64,000 nt of DNA from Alphaproteobacteria bacterium. GTDB lineage: Bacteria > Pseudomonadota > Alphaproteobacteria > Reyranellales > Reyranellaceae. The stretch lies in NCBI GenBank assembly GCA_017307275.1, contig JAFKFK010000012.1:1-64000 (forward strand), read 5' to 3'. This document shows, one piece after another, positions 1-9,448 of the stretch (within the stretch, counting starts at the first letter, position 1; the number at the start of each line of letters is the position of its first letter). The notes under the pieces were generated by a model, which worked only from the letters and a program-made list of their open reading frames with translations, was not told the origin of the DNA and made no database searches. The position numbers and the translations under genes are program-made.

Positions 1-1
1 T

Positions 2-3000
2 GAGCGCTTCGTCTCGCGCTTCGCGATCTTCCATCAGCGCTATTCGACCAACACCTTCCCGCAATGGAAGCTAGCGCAGCCCTTCCGCGTGCTTGCCCAC
101 AACGGCGAGATCAACACCATCCTGGGCAACGTCAACTGGATGAAGAGCCACGAGGCGCGCCTCGAGCATGACGGTTTCGGTCGCGCCATCGAGGACCTGA
201 AGCCGATCGTCCAGCCCGGTGCCTCCGACTCCTCCGCCCTCGACAACGTGTTCGAGCTGCTGGTGCGCGGCCATCGCAACCTGCCGATGGTCAAGGCGAT
301 GATGATCCCCGAAGCCTCGGGCACGAACCCCAACGTGCCGGCCGAGCACCGGGCGATGTACAACTACGTCAACGGCGTGATGGAGCCGTGGGACGGACCG
401 GCGGCAATTGCCGCCGTCGCCGGCAAGTGGGCGCTGGTCGGCCTCGACCGCAACGGCCTGCGTCCGATGCGCTATGTCTGCACCTCGGACGATCTGCTGA
501 TTGCCGGTTCCGAAGCCGGCATGGTGCCACAGGAAGAGACCAAGATCGTCGAGAAGGGCCGGCTTGGCCCCGGCGAGATGCTGGCCGTCGATATGGACCA
601 GCCACGCCTGTACAAGGACCGCGAGCTGAAGGACATGCTCGCCGCCACGCACGACTATGCGAGCTGGACGGTGCGCACGGTCGAGCTCGACTCGCTGATC
701 AAGCAGGACGTGCCGGCAACCGAGCACTTCCCGGCCGACGAACTGCGCCGCCGGCAATTCGCCGCCGGCTGGTCGATCGAGGATCTCGAAGCGATCCTCC
801 ATCCCATGGTCGAGGACGGCAAGGAGGCTGTCGGCTCGATGGGTGACGACGCGCCGTTGGCGGTGCTGTCCGACACCTATCGCGGCATGCATCACTATTT
901 CCGGCAGAACTTCAGCCAGGTGACCAACCCGCCGATCGACTCCTTGCGCGAGCGCAACGTGATGACGATCCGTACGCGCCTCGGCAATCTCGGCAACATC
1001 CTCGACGAATCGCCCGAGCAGAGCGAGATGCTGTCGCTGCAGTCGCCGATCGTGCTCAACGCCGAGTTCGAGGCGATGCGCAAGTACATGGGCGACACCG
1101 TCGCGCGCATCGACTGCACGTTCGATCCGAAGGGTGGCCTCGATGCGATGCGCCAGGCCTTCGAGCGCATCTGCAAGGAGGCCGAGGATGCCGTCCGCAG
1201 CGGCTGCCTGCATGTTGTCCTCACCGACGCCAACATCGACGAGAATCGCGCCGCTCTGCCGATGATCCTGGCGGCAGGCGCCGTTCACTCCTACCTGGTG
1301 CGCCAGTCGCTACGGACCTTCACGTCGCTGAACGTGCGCTCCGGCGAATGCCTCGACGTGCACTACGTCGCCGTCATCATCGGCGTCGGCGCCACGACGG
1401 TGAACCCCTACCTCGCCGAGGAGACCATTGCGGCCCGCCATGCGCGCGGCCTGTTCGGCAAGCAGTCGCTCAGCCAGTGCCTCGCCAACTACAAGAAGGC
1501 ACTGGACGAGGGCCTGCTCAAGGTCATGTCCAAGATGGGCATCTCGGTCCTTTCCTCGTATCGCGGCGGCTGCAATTTCGAGGCAGTCGGCCTCTCGCGT
1601 TCGCTGGTCAACGAGTTCTTCCCCGGTATGCCTTCGCGCATCTCGGGCATCGGGCTCCGCGGCGTGCAGGAGAAGATCGCCGAGCAGCACACCCGCGCCT
1701 TCGACGAAGACGTGATCGCGCTGCCCATCGGCGGCTTCTACAAGGCCCGCCGCGGCGGCGACCGGCACAATTTCGACGGCACGCTGATCCACATGCTGCA
1801 GGACGCGGTGAACACCGAGGCCTACGCCAAGTACCGGAAGTACAGTGAGGCCGTGCGTCGCCTGCCGCCGATCAATCTGCGCGACCTGCTCGACTTCAAG
1901 ACCGACCGTGCGCCAATCACGCTCGACGAGGTGGAATCGATCACCGAGCTGCGCAAGCGGCTGGTGGCGCCCGGCATCTCGCTGGGAGCCCTCGGCCCCG
2001 AGGCGCACGAGACGCTGTCGATCGCCATGAACCGCATCGGCGCCAAGTCGGATTCCGGCGAAGGCGGCGAGGATCCCGCGCGCTACCGGCCGCGGCCGAA
2101 CGGCGACAACGCCTCCTCGGCCATCAAGCAGGTCGCGTCGGGCCGCTTCGGCGTCACAGCGGAATATCTGAACAACTGCCGCGAACTCGAAATCAAGGTC
2201 GCGCAGGGCGCCAAGCCTGGCGAAGGCGGCCAGCTTCCGGGGCTCAAGGTGAGCGAGATGATCGCCAAGCTGCGTCACTCGACGCCCGGCGTCACTCTGA
2301 TCAGCCCGCCGCCGCATCACGACATCTATTCCATCGAGGATCTGGCGCAGCTCATCTACGACCTGAAGCAGGTCAACCCCGAGGCGCGCGTCACCGTGAA
2401 GCTGGTGGCACGGTCCGGCATCGGCACGATTGCCGCGGGCGTCGCCAAGGCCAAGGCCGACGTGATCCTCGTGTCGGGCCATAGCGGCGGCACGGGCGCC
2501 AGCCCGCAGACCAGCATCAAGTACGCCGGCATTCCCTGGGAAATGGGCCTGTCGGAAACGCACCAGGTGCTGACCCTGAATCGCCTGCGCGAGAAGGTGC
2601 TGCTGCGCACCGACGGCGGCATCAAGACCGGCCGTGATGTCGTCATCGCCGCCATGCTGGGCGCCGAGGAGTACGGCATCGGCACGGCGTCGCTGATCGC
2701 CATGGGCTGCATCATGGTGCGGCAGTGCCACTCCAACACCTGCCCGGTCGGCGTCTGCACGCAGGACCCGAAGCTGCGCGCCAAGTTCGAAGGCTCGCCG
2801 GAAAAGGTCGTCAATCTCTTCAGCTTCATCGCCGAAGAGGTGCGCGAGATCCTGGCGCAGCTCGGCTACCGCTCGCTGCTGGAGATCGTCGGACGCTCCG
2901 ACCTGCTGAAGCAGGTGAGCCGTGGTGCGCGCTATCTCGACGACCTCGACCTCAACCCGCTGCTGACGCGGGCAGACGGTGGCCGCGAGGTCGCGCACTG

Positions 3001-3841
3001 CACGGTCGAGGGCCGCAACGAGGTGCCCGACACGCTCGACGCCCAGATGCTGCGCGACGTGCAACCGCTCTTCACGCACCGCGAGAAGATGCAGTTGCAG
3101 TACAGCGTGCGGAACACCCATCGCGCCGTCGGCACGCGGCTCGCCGCCATGATCACGCGAAAGTATGGCATGGCGGGTCTGCAGCCCGACACCGTGACCG
3201 TGCGCCTGCGCGGCACCGCCGGCCAGTCGCTGGGCGCTTTCGCCGTCCAGGGCATGAAGCTCGAAGTGTTCGGCGACGCCAACGACTATGTCGGCAAGGG
3301 TCTGAGCGGCGGCACCATCGTGGTGAAGCCGACGGTTTCGAGCCCGCTGGTGCCCGAAGCCAATGCCATTATCGGCAACACCGTCCTCTATGGTGCAACG
3401 GCCGGCAAGCTGTTCGCCTCGGGCCTCGCCGGCGAGCGCTTCGCCGTGCGCAACTCCGGCGCGGACGCCGTCGTCGAGGGCGTGGGCTCCAACGGCTGCG
3501 AATACATGACGGGCGGCACGGCCGTGATCCTGGGATCGACGGGCATCAACTTCGGCGCCGGCATGACCGGCGGCATGGCCTACGTCTACGACCCCGACGA
3601 CAGCTTCAAGCTCAAGGTCAATCCCGAGACGGTGGTGTGGCAACGCATCGACCATCCGCATTGGGACGCCGACCTGAAGGCGCGCCTGCAGGAGCATGTC
3701 GCGGAAACCAAGTCGCCGCTTGGCGCGCGGCTGTTGAACGACTGGAACCGCGAGGTCGAGCGCTTCTGGCAGGTCGTGCCGAAGGAGATGCTCTCGCGTC
3801 TGCCGCAGCCGCTGACCGTCGCGAAGGAAAAGCGCGCGTAG
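2..3841 (+). CDS. gltB: Glutamate synthase large subunit, 5'-truncated by the window edge
   Basis: The alpha subunit of NADPH-glutamate synthase makes two glutamates from glutamine and 2-oxoglutarate in the cytoplasm. The reading frame is open from base 2 and 1279 residues are visible. The family is about 1500 residues, so the N-terminal catalytic Cys and roughly 230-270 residues lie outside the window. What is visible is the rest of the class-II amidotransferase domain, the central domain, the FMN-binding synthase barrel with the HSGGTGASP stretch, and three Fe-S cysteines spaced C-x5-C-x4-C (codons at 2708, 2726, 2741). The C-terminal GXGXG beta-helix (GSNG, GGTAVILG, GAGMTGG) closes the protein. 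The usual partner gltD does not follow; an EamA transporter starts 22 bp downstream, so gltD must be upstream or elsewhere. Confidence 0.97.
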   Translation, partial: ERFVSRFAIFHQRYSTNTFPQWKLAQPFRVLAHNGEINTILGNVNWMKSHEARLEHDGFGRAIEDLKPIVQPGASDSSALDNVFELLVRGHRNLPMVKAMMIPEASGTNPNVPAEHRAMYNYVNGVMEPWDGPAAIAAVAGKWALVGLDRNGLRPMRYVCTSDDLLIAGSEAGMVPQEETKIVEKGRLGPGEMLAVDMDQPRLYKDRELKDMLAATHDYASWTVRTVELDSLIKQDVPATEHFPADELRRRQFAAGWSIEDLEAILHPMVEDGKEAVGSMGDDAPLAVLSDTYRGMHHYFRQNFSQVTNPPIDSLRERNVMTIRTRLGNLGNILDESPEQSEMLSLQSPIVLNAEFEAMRKYMGDTVARIDCTFDPKGGLDAMRQAFERICKEAEDAVRSGCLHVVLTDANIDENRAALPMILAAGAVHSYLVRQSLRTFTSLNVRSGECLDVHYVAVIIGVGATTVNPYLAEETIAARHARGLFGKQSLSQCLANYKKALDEGLLKVMSKMGISVLSSYRGGCNFEAVGLSRSLVNEFFPGMPSRISGIGLRGVQEKIAEQHTRAFDEDVIALPIGGFYKARRGGDRHNFDGTLIHMLQDAVNTEAYAKYRKYSEAVRRLPPINLRDLLDFKTDRAPITLDEVESITELRKRLVAPGISLGALGPEAHETLSIAMNRIGAKSDSGEGGEDPARYRPRPNGDNASSAIKQVASGRFGVTAEYLNNCRELEIKVAQGAKPGEGGQLPGLKVSEMIAKLRHSTPGVTLISPPPHHDIYSIEDLAQLIYDLKQVNPEARVTVKLVARSGIGTIAAGVAKAKADVILVSGHSGGTGASPQTSIKYAGIPWEMGLSETHQVLTLNRLREKVLLRTDGGIKTGRDVVIAAMLGAEEYGIGTASLIAMGCIMVRQCHSNTCPVGVCTQDPKLRAKFEGSPEKVVNLFSFIAEEVREILAQLGYRSLLEIVGRSDLLKQVSRGARYLDDLDLNPLLTRADGGREVAHCTVEGRNEVPDTLDAQMLRDVQPLFTHREKMQLQYSVRNTHRAVGTRLAAMITRKYGMAGLQPDTVTVRLRGTAGQSLGAFAVQGMKLEVFGDANDYVGKGLSGGTIVVKPTVSSPLVPEANAIIGNTVLYGATAGKLFASGLAGERFAVRNSGADAVVEGVGSNGCEYMTGGTAVILGSTGINFGAGMTGGMAYVYDPDDSFKLKVNPETVVWQRIDHPHWDADLKARLQEHVAETKSPLGARLLNDWNREVERFWQVVPKEMLSRLPQPLTVAKEKRA

Positions 3842-3863
3842 CAACGCGACGGAGGAGATGCAT

Positions 3864-4754
3864 ATGGGCGACGCGCGGCCCTCGCGCGTGGCGTGGCTGC
3901 AGCTTGGCGCCGTCGTCGTTCTGTTCGGCTTCGCCTGGCCTGTCATCAAGATCGGCCTCGGCGCCAGCACGCCGGTCTGGATGGCGGCAGCGCGCGCGAC
4001 CCTGTCGGCCGCGACCGCGTTCGTTCTCGTCGCGGCCCTGAAGCGGCTGGCGTGGCCCAGCCGCGCCGACTGGCCGATCATCCTCTCGGTGGGCGCGCTG
4101 CAGCTCACCTGCTTCTTCGCCTTCGCCAATCTCGGCGTGCAGAGCGTGCCGCCGGGTCGCTCGGGCGTGCTGGCCTACACGACCATGCTCTGGATGGTGC
4201 CGCTCTCCTGGATGGCCGGCGAGAAGGTCGGGCCGCGCGCGATGCTGGGCGCCGCGCTCGGTGTCGCCGGCATCGTCGTGCTGATCGATCCGTGGCGTTT
4301 CGACTGGAGCGACCGCGCGGTGCTGTTTGGTCATGGATGGCTGCTGGCGGCAGGCTTCACCTGGGCCATCGCCATCCTGCATGCGCGCCGCCATCGCTGG
4401 CGCATGTCGCCGCTCGACGTGCTGCCCTGGCAGATGGGGCTGGCGACCGTGCTGCTGTGGATCGTGGCCTTCCTCCTCGAACCCCAGGGCTATCTCGATC
4501 TCGGCCAGCCCTCGCTGTGGCTGTCGCTGCTCTATCTCGGTGTGCTTGCCGGTCCGGCGGCGACCTGGGCGGCGGTCTCCGTGGCGCGTGCCCTGCCGCC
4601 GATCACCGGATCGCTCGGCATGCTGGGCGTTCCGTTGCTGGCCATCGCCAGTTCGATCGTGCTGGTCGGCGAGCCTGTCACCTGGCCCCTCGCGGCAGGA
4701 ACGGCGCTGGTGATCGCAGGAATTGCCATCGTGATCCTGGATCGAAACAATTAG
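3864..4754 (+). CDS. DMT-superfamily (EamA) transporter
   Basis: Inner-membrane transporter of the drug/metabolite family, 296 residues, almost entirely hydrophobic with the pattern of about ten membrane helices in two EamA repeats (roughly residues 10-140 and 150-290). Two ATGs lie six bases apart at 3858 and 3864. I chose 3864 because the GGAGGA ribosome site (3851-3856) is then 7 nt away, whereas the first ATG would be only 1 nt away. Family members export amino acids, nucleotides or other small metabolites; the substrate cannot be read from sequence. It is followed after 2 bp by the enoyl-CoA hydratase gene, so the two are probably co-transcribed. Confidence 0.85.
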   Translation: MGDARPSRVAWLQLGAVVVLFGFAWPVIKIGLGASTPVWMAAARATLSAATAFVLVAALKRLAWPSRADWPIILSVGALQLTCFFAFANLGVQSVPPGRSGVLAYTTMLWMVPLSWMAGEKVGPRAMLGAALGVAGIVVLIDPWRFDWSDRAVLFGHGWLLAAGFTWAIAILHARRHRWRMSPLDVLPWQMGLATVLLWIVAFLLEPQGYLDLGQPSLWLSLLYLGVLAGPAATWAAVSVARALPPITGSLGMLGVPLLAIASSIVLVGEPVTWPLAAGTALVIAGIAIVILDRNN

Positions 4755-4756
4755 GC

Positions 4757-5554
4757 ATGTCCCGGATCGAAATCGAACGGCGCGACGCCGTTGCCATCAT
4801 TCGTTTCAACAACCCGCCCAAGGGCTACATGAACGCCGCGATGGTGGGCGAGCTCGACGCCGCCGTCGACGCCCTGCTCGCCGACGACGGCGTGCGCGTG
4901 CTGGTCTTCACCGGCGCATTGAAAGGCGTCTTTGTCGAGCACTACGACGTCTCGGAACTCGTGGCCCTCTCGGAGAAGCTGCGCGCCAAGGGAGCCAGCT
5001 TCTCGCTCGACCGGCCCTCGCCCGAAAGCGCCTACCACAAGATCCTCACGCGGCTCGAAGGCGCGCCCAAGCCGGTCATCGCCGCCATCAACGGCACGGC
5101 CATGGGTGGCGGATTCGAATTCTGCATGGCCTGCGATATTCGCCTGGCCGAGCGCGGGCCCTACTGGCTGGGTCAGCCCGAGATCAATATCGGCATCCTG
5201 GCCGGTGCCGGCGGCACGCAGCGACTGGTGCGGCTGGTTGGCGAAGCGCGCGCGCTGGAGCTTTCGCTGATGGGCCGCACCGTGTCGCCGGACGAGGCGG
5301 CGGCGCTCGGCATGGTTCATGCAGCGGTCGACGGGCCGGTGCTCGAACATGCGCTGGCGATGGCTAAGCGGCTCGCCGGGCAGCCGCCCAAGGCGGTGGC
5401 GCATATCAAGCGGCTGATCCGTTCGGCCATTGAAACACCGCTGTCACAGGGGCTGGCGAACGAACGCACCTTGTTCCTCGATCTCGCCGTCAGCGACGAC
5501 GGCCATCGGCTGATGGGCGAATTCGTCGCTGGAAAGCGCACGATTCGCGATTGA
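4757..5554 (+). CDS. Enoyl-CoA hydratase/isomerase family protein
   Basis: Crotonase-fold protein of 265 residues, the usual length. It keeps the second oxyanion-hole stretch (NGTAMGGGFEF), the active-site segment QPEINIGILAGAGGTQRL with one glutamate in the expected place, and the C-terminal helices. The first oxyanion-hole motif, normally A-G-A-D, reads E-H-Y-D in VFVEHYDVSEL, so this is a divergent subgroup and hydratase activity is not assured. The start is the ATG at 4757, 2 bp after the EamA stop; the same frame is open much further upstream, but that part is only a shadow of the EamA gene. It stands just before the CoA-transferase pair, suggesting a role in acyl-CoA catabolism (inference). 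Confidence 0.85.
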   Translation: MSRIEIERRDAVAIIRFNNPPKGYMNAAMVGELDAAVDALLADDGVRVLVFTGALKGVFVEHYDVSELVALSEKLRAKGASFSLDRPSPESAYHKILTRLEGAPKPVIAAINGTAMGGGFEFCMACDIRLAERGPYWLGQPEINIGILAGAGGTQRLVRLVGEARALELSLMGRTVSPDEAAALGMVHAAVDGPVLEHALAMAKRLAGQPPKAVAHIKRLIRSAIETPLSQGLANERTLFLDLAVSDDGHRLMGEFVAGKRTIRD

Positions 5555-5626
5555 TTGACAGGCCAGCGCCGGCCCTACCATATGCCGGAACACCCTGGGA
5601 CGTGGACGGAACGGAGCAGCGGAGCG

Positions 5627-6328
5627 ATGGCGAACAAGGTCTACAAGGATGCGAAGTCGGCGCTCGAAGGCCTGCTGCGCGATGATCTGATGCTGATGTG
5701 CGGTGGCTTCGGTCTGGTCGGCATTCCCGACAAGCTGATCCGCGCGGTGCGCGACTCCGGCGTCAAGGGCCTCACCTGCGTGTCGAACAATGCCGGCATC
5801 GACGGCGCTGGCCTCGGCCTGCTGCTCGAGACCGGACAGGTGAAGAAGATGATCTCGTCCTATGTCGGCGAGAACAAGACCTTCGCCAAGCTCTACCTCG
5901 ACGGCAAGCTCGAGCTCGAATTCAATCCGCAGGGCACCCTGGCCGAGCGCTGCCGCGCCGGCGGTGCGGGCATCCCGGCCTTCTACACCAAGACCGGCGT
6001 CGGCACGTTGGTGGCCGAGGGCAAGGAGACCAAGGTCTTCGACGGCGAGGAATATGTGATGGAGCGCGGCCTGTTCGGCGACATTGCGCTCGTGAAGGCC
6101 TGGAAGGGCGACACGTCGGGCAACCTGATCTACCGGAAGGCCGCGCGGAACTTCAATCCGATGATGGCGACCGCGGCCCGCATGTGCGTCGCGGAGGTCG
6201 AGGAGCTGGTGCCGGTCGGTCAGCTCGACCCCGACCAGATCCATACGCCTGCCGTGTTCGTGAAGCGCATCTTCTGCGGCGCGCCGTACGACAAGCAGAT
6301 CGAGCAACGCACCATCCGCAAGGCTTGA
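5627..6328 (+). CDS. scoA: 3-oxoacid CoA-transferase subunit A
   Basis: Alpha subunit of succinyl-CoA:3-ketoacid CoA transferase, which activates acetoacetate with CoA from succinyl-CoA. It has 233 residues, the normal size, and carries the family signature [13 protein letters not shown] near residue 30 followed by the glycine-rich SNNAGIDG. The frame is open from 5555, but I start at the ATG at 5627 because homologous proteins begin around [12 protein letters not shown] and purine-rich GGAG motifs lie just ahead. Subunit B follows after 10 bp with its own GAGGAGAG ribosome site. Together with the preceding crotonase this looks like ketone-body or short-chain acyl-CoA metabolism. Confidence 0.94.
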   Translation: MANKVYKDAKSALEGLLRDDLMLMCGGFGLVGIPDKLIRAVRDSGVKGLTCVSNNAGIDGAGLGLLLETGQVKKMISSYVGENKTFAKLYLDGKLELEFNPQGTLAERCRAGGAGIPAFYTKTGVGTLVAEGKETKVFDGEEYVMERGLFGDIALVKAWKGDTSGNLIYRKAARNFNPMMATAARMCVAEVEELVPVGQLDPDQIHTPAVFVKRIFCGAPYDKQIEQRTIRKA

Positions 6329-6338
6329 GGAGAGAACG

Positions 6339-6983
6339 ATGGCCTGGACCCGCGATCAGATGGCGGCGCGCGCCGCCAAGGAACTGAAGGACGGCTTCTA
6401 CGTCAACCTCGGCATCGGCATCCCGACGCTGGTATCGAACTACGTGCCTGAGGATGTTGACATCACGCTGCAGAGCGAGAACGGCATGCTGGGCGTCGGC
6501 CCCTTCCCGCTCGACAACGAAGTCGATGCCGACATCATCAACGCCGGCAAGCAGACCGTGACCGAAGTGAAGGGCACGTCCTATTTCAGCTCGGCCGACA
6601 GCTTCGCCATGATCCGCGGCGGCCACATCGACCTTTCCATCCTGGGCGCCATGGAAGTGGCCGAGAACGGCGACCTCGCCAACTGGATGATCCCGGGCAA
6701 GATGGTGAAGGGCATGGGCGGCGCGATGGACCTCGTCGCCGGCGTGAAACGCGTCATCGTCACCATGGAGCATGTCTCCAAAGACGGCGCCTCCAAGCTC
6801 CTGAGCGAATGCACCCTGCCGCTGACCGGCCGCCGCGTCGTCGACATGGTGATCTCGGAACTGGGCGTCTTCACCGTCGACAAGAAGGGCGACGGTGGCG
6901 TGACCTTGGTTCAACTCGCCGACGGCGTCACCGTCGACGAGGTCAAGGCCAAGACCAAGGCCAAGCTCAAGATCGCGGTCTGA
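6339..6983 (+). CDS. scoB: 3-oxoacid CoA-transferase subunit B
   Basis: Beta subunit of the acetoacetate:succinyl-CoA transferase, 214 residues, full length. The catalytic glutamate lies in [12 protein letters not shown] near residue 50, where it forms the glutamyl-CoA thioester. The glycine-rich loop NLGIGIPTL and the segment [14 protein letters not shown] are characteristic of the family. It follows scoA directly (GAGGAGAG ribosome site at 6327-6334) and ends 6 bp before the convergent OmpA-like gene, so it is the last gene of this plus-strand run. I saw no hairpin terminator in the 6-bp gap. Confidence 0.95.
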   Translation: MAWTRDQMAARAAKELKDGFYVNLGIGIPTLVSNYVPEDVDITLQSENGMLGVGPFPLDNEVDADIINAGKQTVTEVKGTSYFSSADSFAMIRGGHIDLSILGAMEVAENGDLANWMIPGKMVKGMGGAMDLVAGVKRVIVTMEHVSKDGASKLLSECTLPLTGRRVVDMVISELGVFTVDKKGDGGVTLVQLADGVTVDEVKAKTKAKLKIAV

Positions 6984-6989
6984 GCACGA

Positions 6990-7961
6990 TCAGCGCGTGG
7001 CAGGCACGCGCTCGACGATCTCGACGCGGCGGTTCTTCGCCCGCCCGTCTTCCGTGCGATTCGAGGCCACCGGCGCGACCATGCCGGCGCCGGCGGGCGT
7101 CAGGCGGTTGGCCGCGATGCCCGACGCCGTCAGGGCCGCGGCGATGGCCTGGGCGCGGCGCTGCGACAGCGAGAGATTGTAGTCGAACGCGCCCTGCCCG
7201 TCGGTATGGCCAACGATCAGCACGGCGAGCTTCGGATTCTTCTTCAACAGCTCGGCGAGCTGGTCGATCTGTGGCTTGGATTCCGCCTTGATGTCGGCCT
7301 TGTCGAAATCGAACAGGATGCCGTAGATCGCGACCTTGCCGTCGCGCGTCAGCGCCTGCTCCATCTCGTCGGCCTTCACCACGACCATGCGTTGTTCCAT
7401 CGGCTTCAGCTCGACGACGTCGACCTTGGCAAAGGCCCGCTTGCTCGCCTCGTTGGTCGTGACATAGAGCGCCACATAGACGTCGCCCTGCGGCCGCGCC
7501 AGCTTGGCGGCGAGGTAGCGCTGCTCCTTGTCGTAGAGCAGCCCGTCGTTGATCGCGGGATTCATCACACGGTTGAACTGAAAGCCGCAATCGGTGCGCG
7601 CGCAGCTATAGATCGTTTCGAAGCCGGCGCTCTTGAGCGCCTCCTCGTAGTTGCGGAACACTTCGAGCGAAGACCGGTCGGCCGGGGCGCGATAGATCAG
7701 GTGCGTGATCTTGCCTTCCACCGGAAGCGTCGCTTCGGGTACGGGCAACGGTCCATTGCCGCGCTTGGTGGGACCGGTAACGACCGCGTAGTCGCTGAAC
7801 TGCTCGACGTTATGGTGGCGGATCTCCGCGCCCTTGTAGCGCGGCACCAGCGAATGATCCGCTGCACCTTTGACATCCCCCGCGGCCTGCGCCCAGACAG
7901 GCAGGGCCGCGAACACGGAAAGCACGACGAAAGACACGATCGAAGCGATAGATCTGACCAT
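6990..7961 (-). CDS. DUF4892-like / OmpA C-terminal domain envelope protein
   Basis: Exported protein of 323 residues. The N-terminus is a signal peptide ending near the AQA site in VWAQAAG. Residues about 30-190 resemble the DUF4892 domain (cysteines at SCARTDCGF), and the last ~110 residues are an OmpA-like peptidoglycan-binding domain with FDFDKADIK, VGHTDGQG, LSQRRAQAI and NRRVEI. Such proteins anchor the outer membrane to peptidoglycan. An upstream in-frame ATG at 7985 exists, but starting at 7961 leaves a conventional signal peptide and places a G-rich run about 11 nt upstream. It is convergent with scoB. The N-terminal domain assignment is less certain than the OmpA domain. Confidence 0.88.
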   Translation of the reverse strand: MVRSIASIVSFVVLSVFAALPVWAQAAGDVKGAADHSLVPRYKGAEIRHHNVEQFSDYAVVTGPTKRGNGPLPVPEATLPVEGKITHLIYRAPADRSSLEVFRNYEEALKSAGFETIYSCARTDCGFQFNRVMNPAINDGLLYDKEQRYLAAKLARPQGDVYVALYVTTNEASKRAFAKVDVVELKPMEQRMVVVKADEMEQALTRDGKVAIYGILFDFDKADIKAESKPQIDQLAELLKKNPKLAVLIVGHTDGQGAFDYNLSLSQRRAQAIAAALTASGIAANRLTPAGAGMVAPVASNRTEDGRAKNRRVEIVERVPATR

Positions 7962-8074
7962 CTTGAAGCGGTCCCCCCATGACAATAGCTATCATAGGAC
8001 CGCGTGACTCCGGCACAAATGCGGCCGGACTGAATCTATCTATCGCGTGCGTGTCGGCGTGACGGCGACCTGTC

Positions 8075-8761
8075 TTACCACTTGGCGAGATATTGCCGGA
8101 TCGGTTCGGCGCCTGGATTTGTGAAGCGCTGCTCCGAAATGATGGTCTTGGCGTTGGCGCCACTACCGTAATAGAGCGCGTTCCAGTCGTTGTCGGCGTC
8201 GATGTACGAGCCTTCGAGCGACACGCCAGCGAACAGTCCCTGCGAGTTGGCAAAGGCCACGATGTCGGCACCGCCAGCGGCTGTCGACGCACCTTCGAGC
8301 CCGGCGCCCACCGCCACCAGGGTGACACCGGCTTCCGCGCCGAACTTGAACTTGTGGTCGAGGATCGCTTGCAAGCCCTTCTCGGTGCGGATGATGAACA
8401 CGATCTCCGATACCTTGCCGCCGACCTGCAGGCCGACGCTGCCGGAGCCCATGCCGTAGAAAGCCGGATAGCTCCAGTTGTTGGGCGACTGGCGGCCCAT
8501 CAGGACGCCGCGTCCGCCGGCCGCGCCGAAGATAAATCCACCCTGCACCAGTTCGGGCATGATCAGCACGCCGCGCGCCGTGGTCATCTGCTTGGCGGCA
8601 TCCGGGAAATCAGGACCACTCAGGATCTTCTGCGCGGTTGCGAGGCAGGAATCGACCAGCGATTGACGCTTGGCGTCGGCGCGGGCCGGCTGGGTTCCGA
8701 GGAAGGGCACGGCAAAAGCGGCCGCAGTCCCCGAAAGGACGGTTCGGCGGTCGAGCTTCAT
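8075..8761 (-). CDS. SYLF-domain (Ysc84-like) exported protein
   Basis: Protein of 228 residues with a Tat-like leader (DRRTVLSG, then a hydrophobic stretch to the ARA site near residue 28). The remainder is a SYLF/Ysc84 domain: repeated glycine-rich beta strands such as GVLIMPELVQGGFIFGAAGG and YGMGSGSVGLQVG, ending in IRQYLAKW. SYLF domains bind phosphoinositide-type lipids in eukaryotes; bacterial members are exported proteins of poorly known function. It stands alone between the OmpA-like gene and the cob cluster, with about 110 bp on either side that show no recognisable element. Confidence 0.88.
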   Translation of the reverse strand: MKLDRRTVLSGTAAAFAVPFLGTQPARADAKRQSLVDSCLATAQKILSGPDFPDAAKQMTTARGVLIMPELVQGGFIFGAAGGRGVLMGRQSPNNWSYPAFYGMGSGSVGLQVGGKVSEIVFIIRTEKGLQAILDHKFKFGAEAGVTLVAVGAGLEGASTAAGGADIVAFANSQGLFAGVSLEGSYIDADNDWNALYYGSGANAKTIISEQRFTNPGAEPIRQYLAKW

Positions 8762-8884
8762 TATTCTCTGCTCCTTGGCTGGAGACCGACGCAGGGGAGC
8801 GCCTTGGTGGTCCCTACAGTGCCAATGATAGCACGTTTCGAGGCAGAAATGGGGCGCCAGCCCCTACCGATCGGCCGTACGCCG

Positions 8885-9448
8885 TCAGCCGGCCGGGCGG
8901 TCCTTCATGACAAGCGGCAGGCCGGCGGCCATGAAGATGACCCGGTGTGCACGCTCGGCAACACGCATGTTCATGCGACCCATGGCATCGCGAAACGAGC
9001 GGCCAAGCGGCGTCTCCGGCACGAGGCCGAGACCGAGTTCGTTGCTGACGAACACCACCGGCGACTTGTGACCATCCAGTGACCGCAACAGCTCGTCGGT
9101 CGCTTCGTCGACATCGGCGCCGGCATGCATGAGGTTGGAGAGCCAGAGGGTGAGGCAATCGACCAGCACGGGCTGACCATGCGACTCGGCTGCCTCAAGT
9201 GCCTCGGCGAGCTTCAGTGGCTCCTCGATCGTGGTCCAGCCGACGCCGCGACGCGCGCGATGCGCCATGATGCGGGTCGCCATCTCGACATCGCCCGCTT
9301 CGGCCGTGGCGATGTAGACGGCCGGATGCGGCGACGCGCCGTGGAGGGAGCCGGTCACAAGCTTTTCGGCATGCGTACTCTTGCCCGACCGTGCGCCCCC
9401 CAGCACCAAGCTCACCGGCGGCAGCGGAAACGTCCCGATATGCTCCAT
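8885..9448 (-). CDS. cobP: Adenosylcobinamide kinase / adenosylcobinamide-phosphate guanylyltransferase
   Basis: Bifunctional cobalamin enzyme (CobU in enterics, CobP in alphaproteobacteria), 187 residues. It phosphorylates adenosylcobinamide and transfers GMP from GTP to give AdoCbi-GDP. The Walker A loop GGARSGKS is near residue 20; YIATAEAGDVEMATRIMAHRARR holds the guanylylated-histidine region, and VDCLTLWLSNLM follows. Its start codon shares one base with the stop of the methyltransferase upstream (TGATG), so it is the last gene of the cobS-phosphatase-methyltransferase-cobP run. Its product is the substrate of CobS. Confidence 0.95.
   Translation of the reverse strand: MEHIGTFPLPPVSLVLGGARSGKSTHAEKLVTGSLHGASPHPAVYIATAEAGDVEMATRIMAHRARRGVGWTTIEEPLKLAEALEAAESHGQPVLVDCLTLWLSNLMHAGADVDEATDELLRSLDGHKSPVVFVSNELGLGLVPETPLGRSFRDAMGRMNMRVAERAHRVIFMAAGLPLVMKDRPAG

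Noticed and set aside
1310..4129. A 939-codon open frame on the minus strand opposite gltB
   Set aside because: It is rich in His, Arg, Ala, Asp and Gly with no domain motifs and mirrors the GC-rich codon pattern of gltB; such antisense frames are a by-product of high GC third positions.
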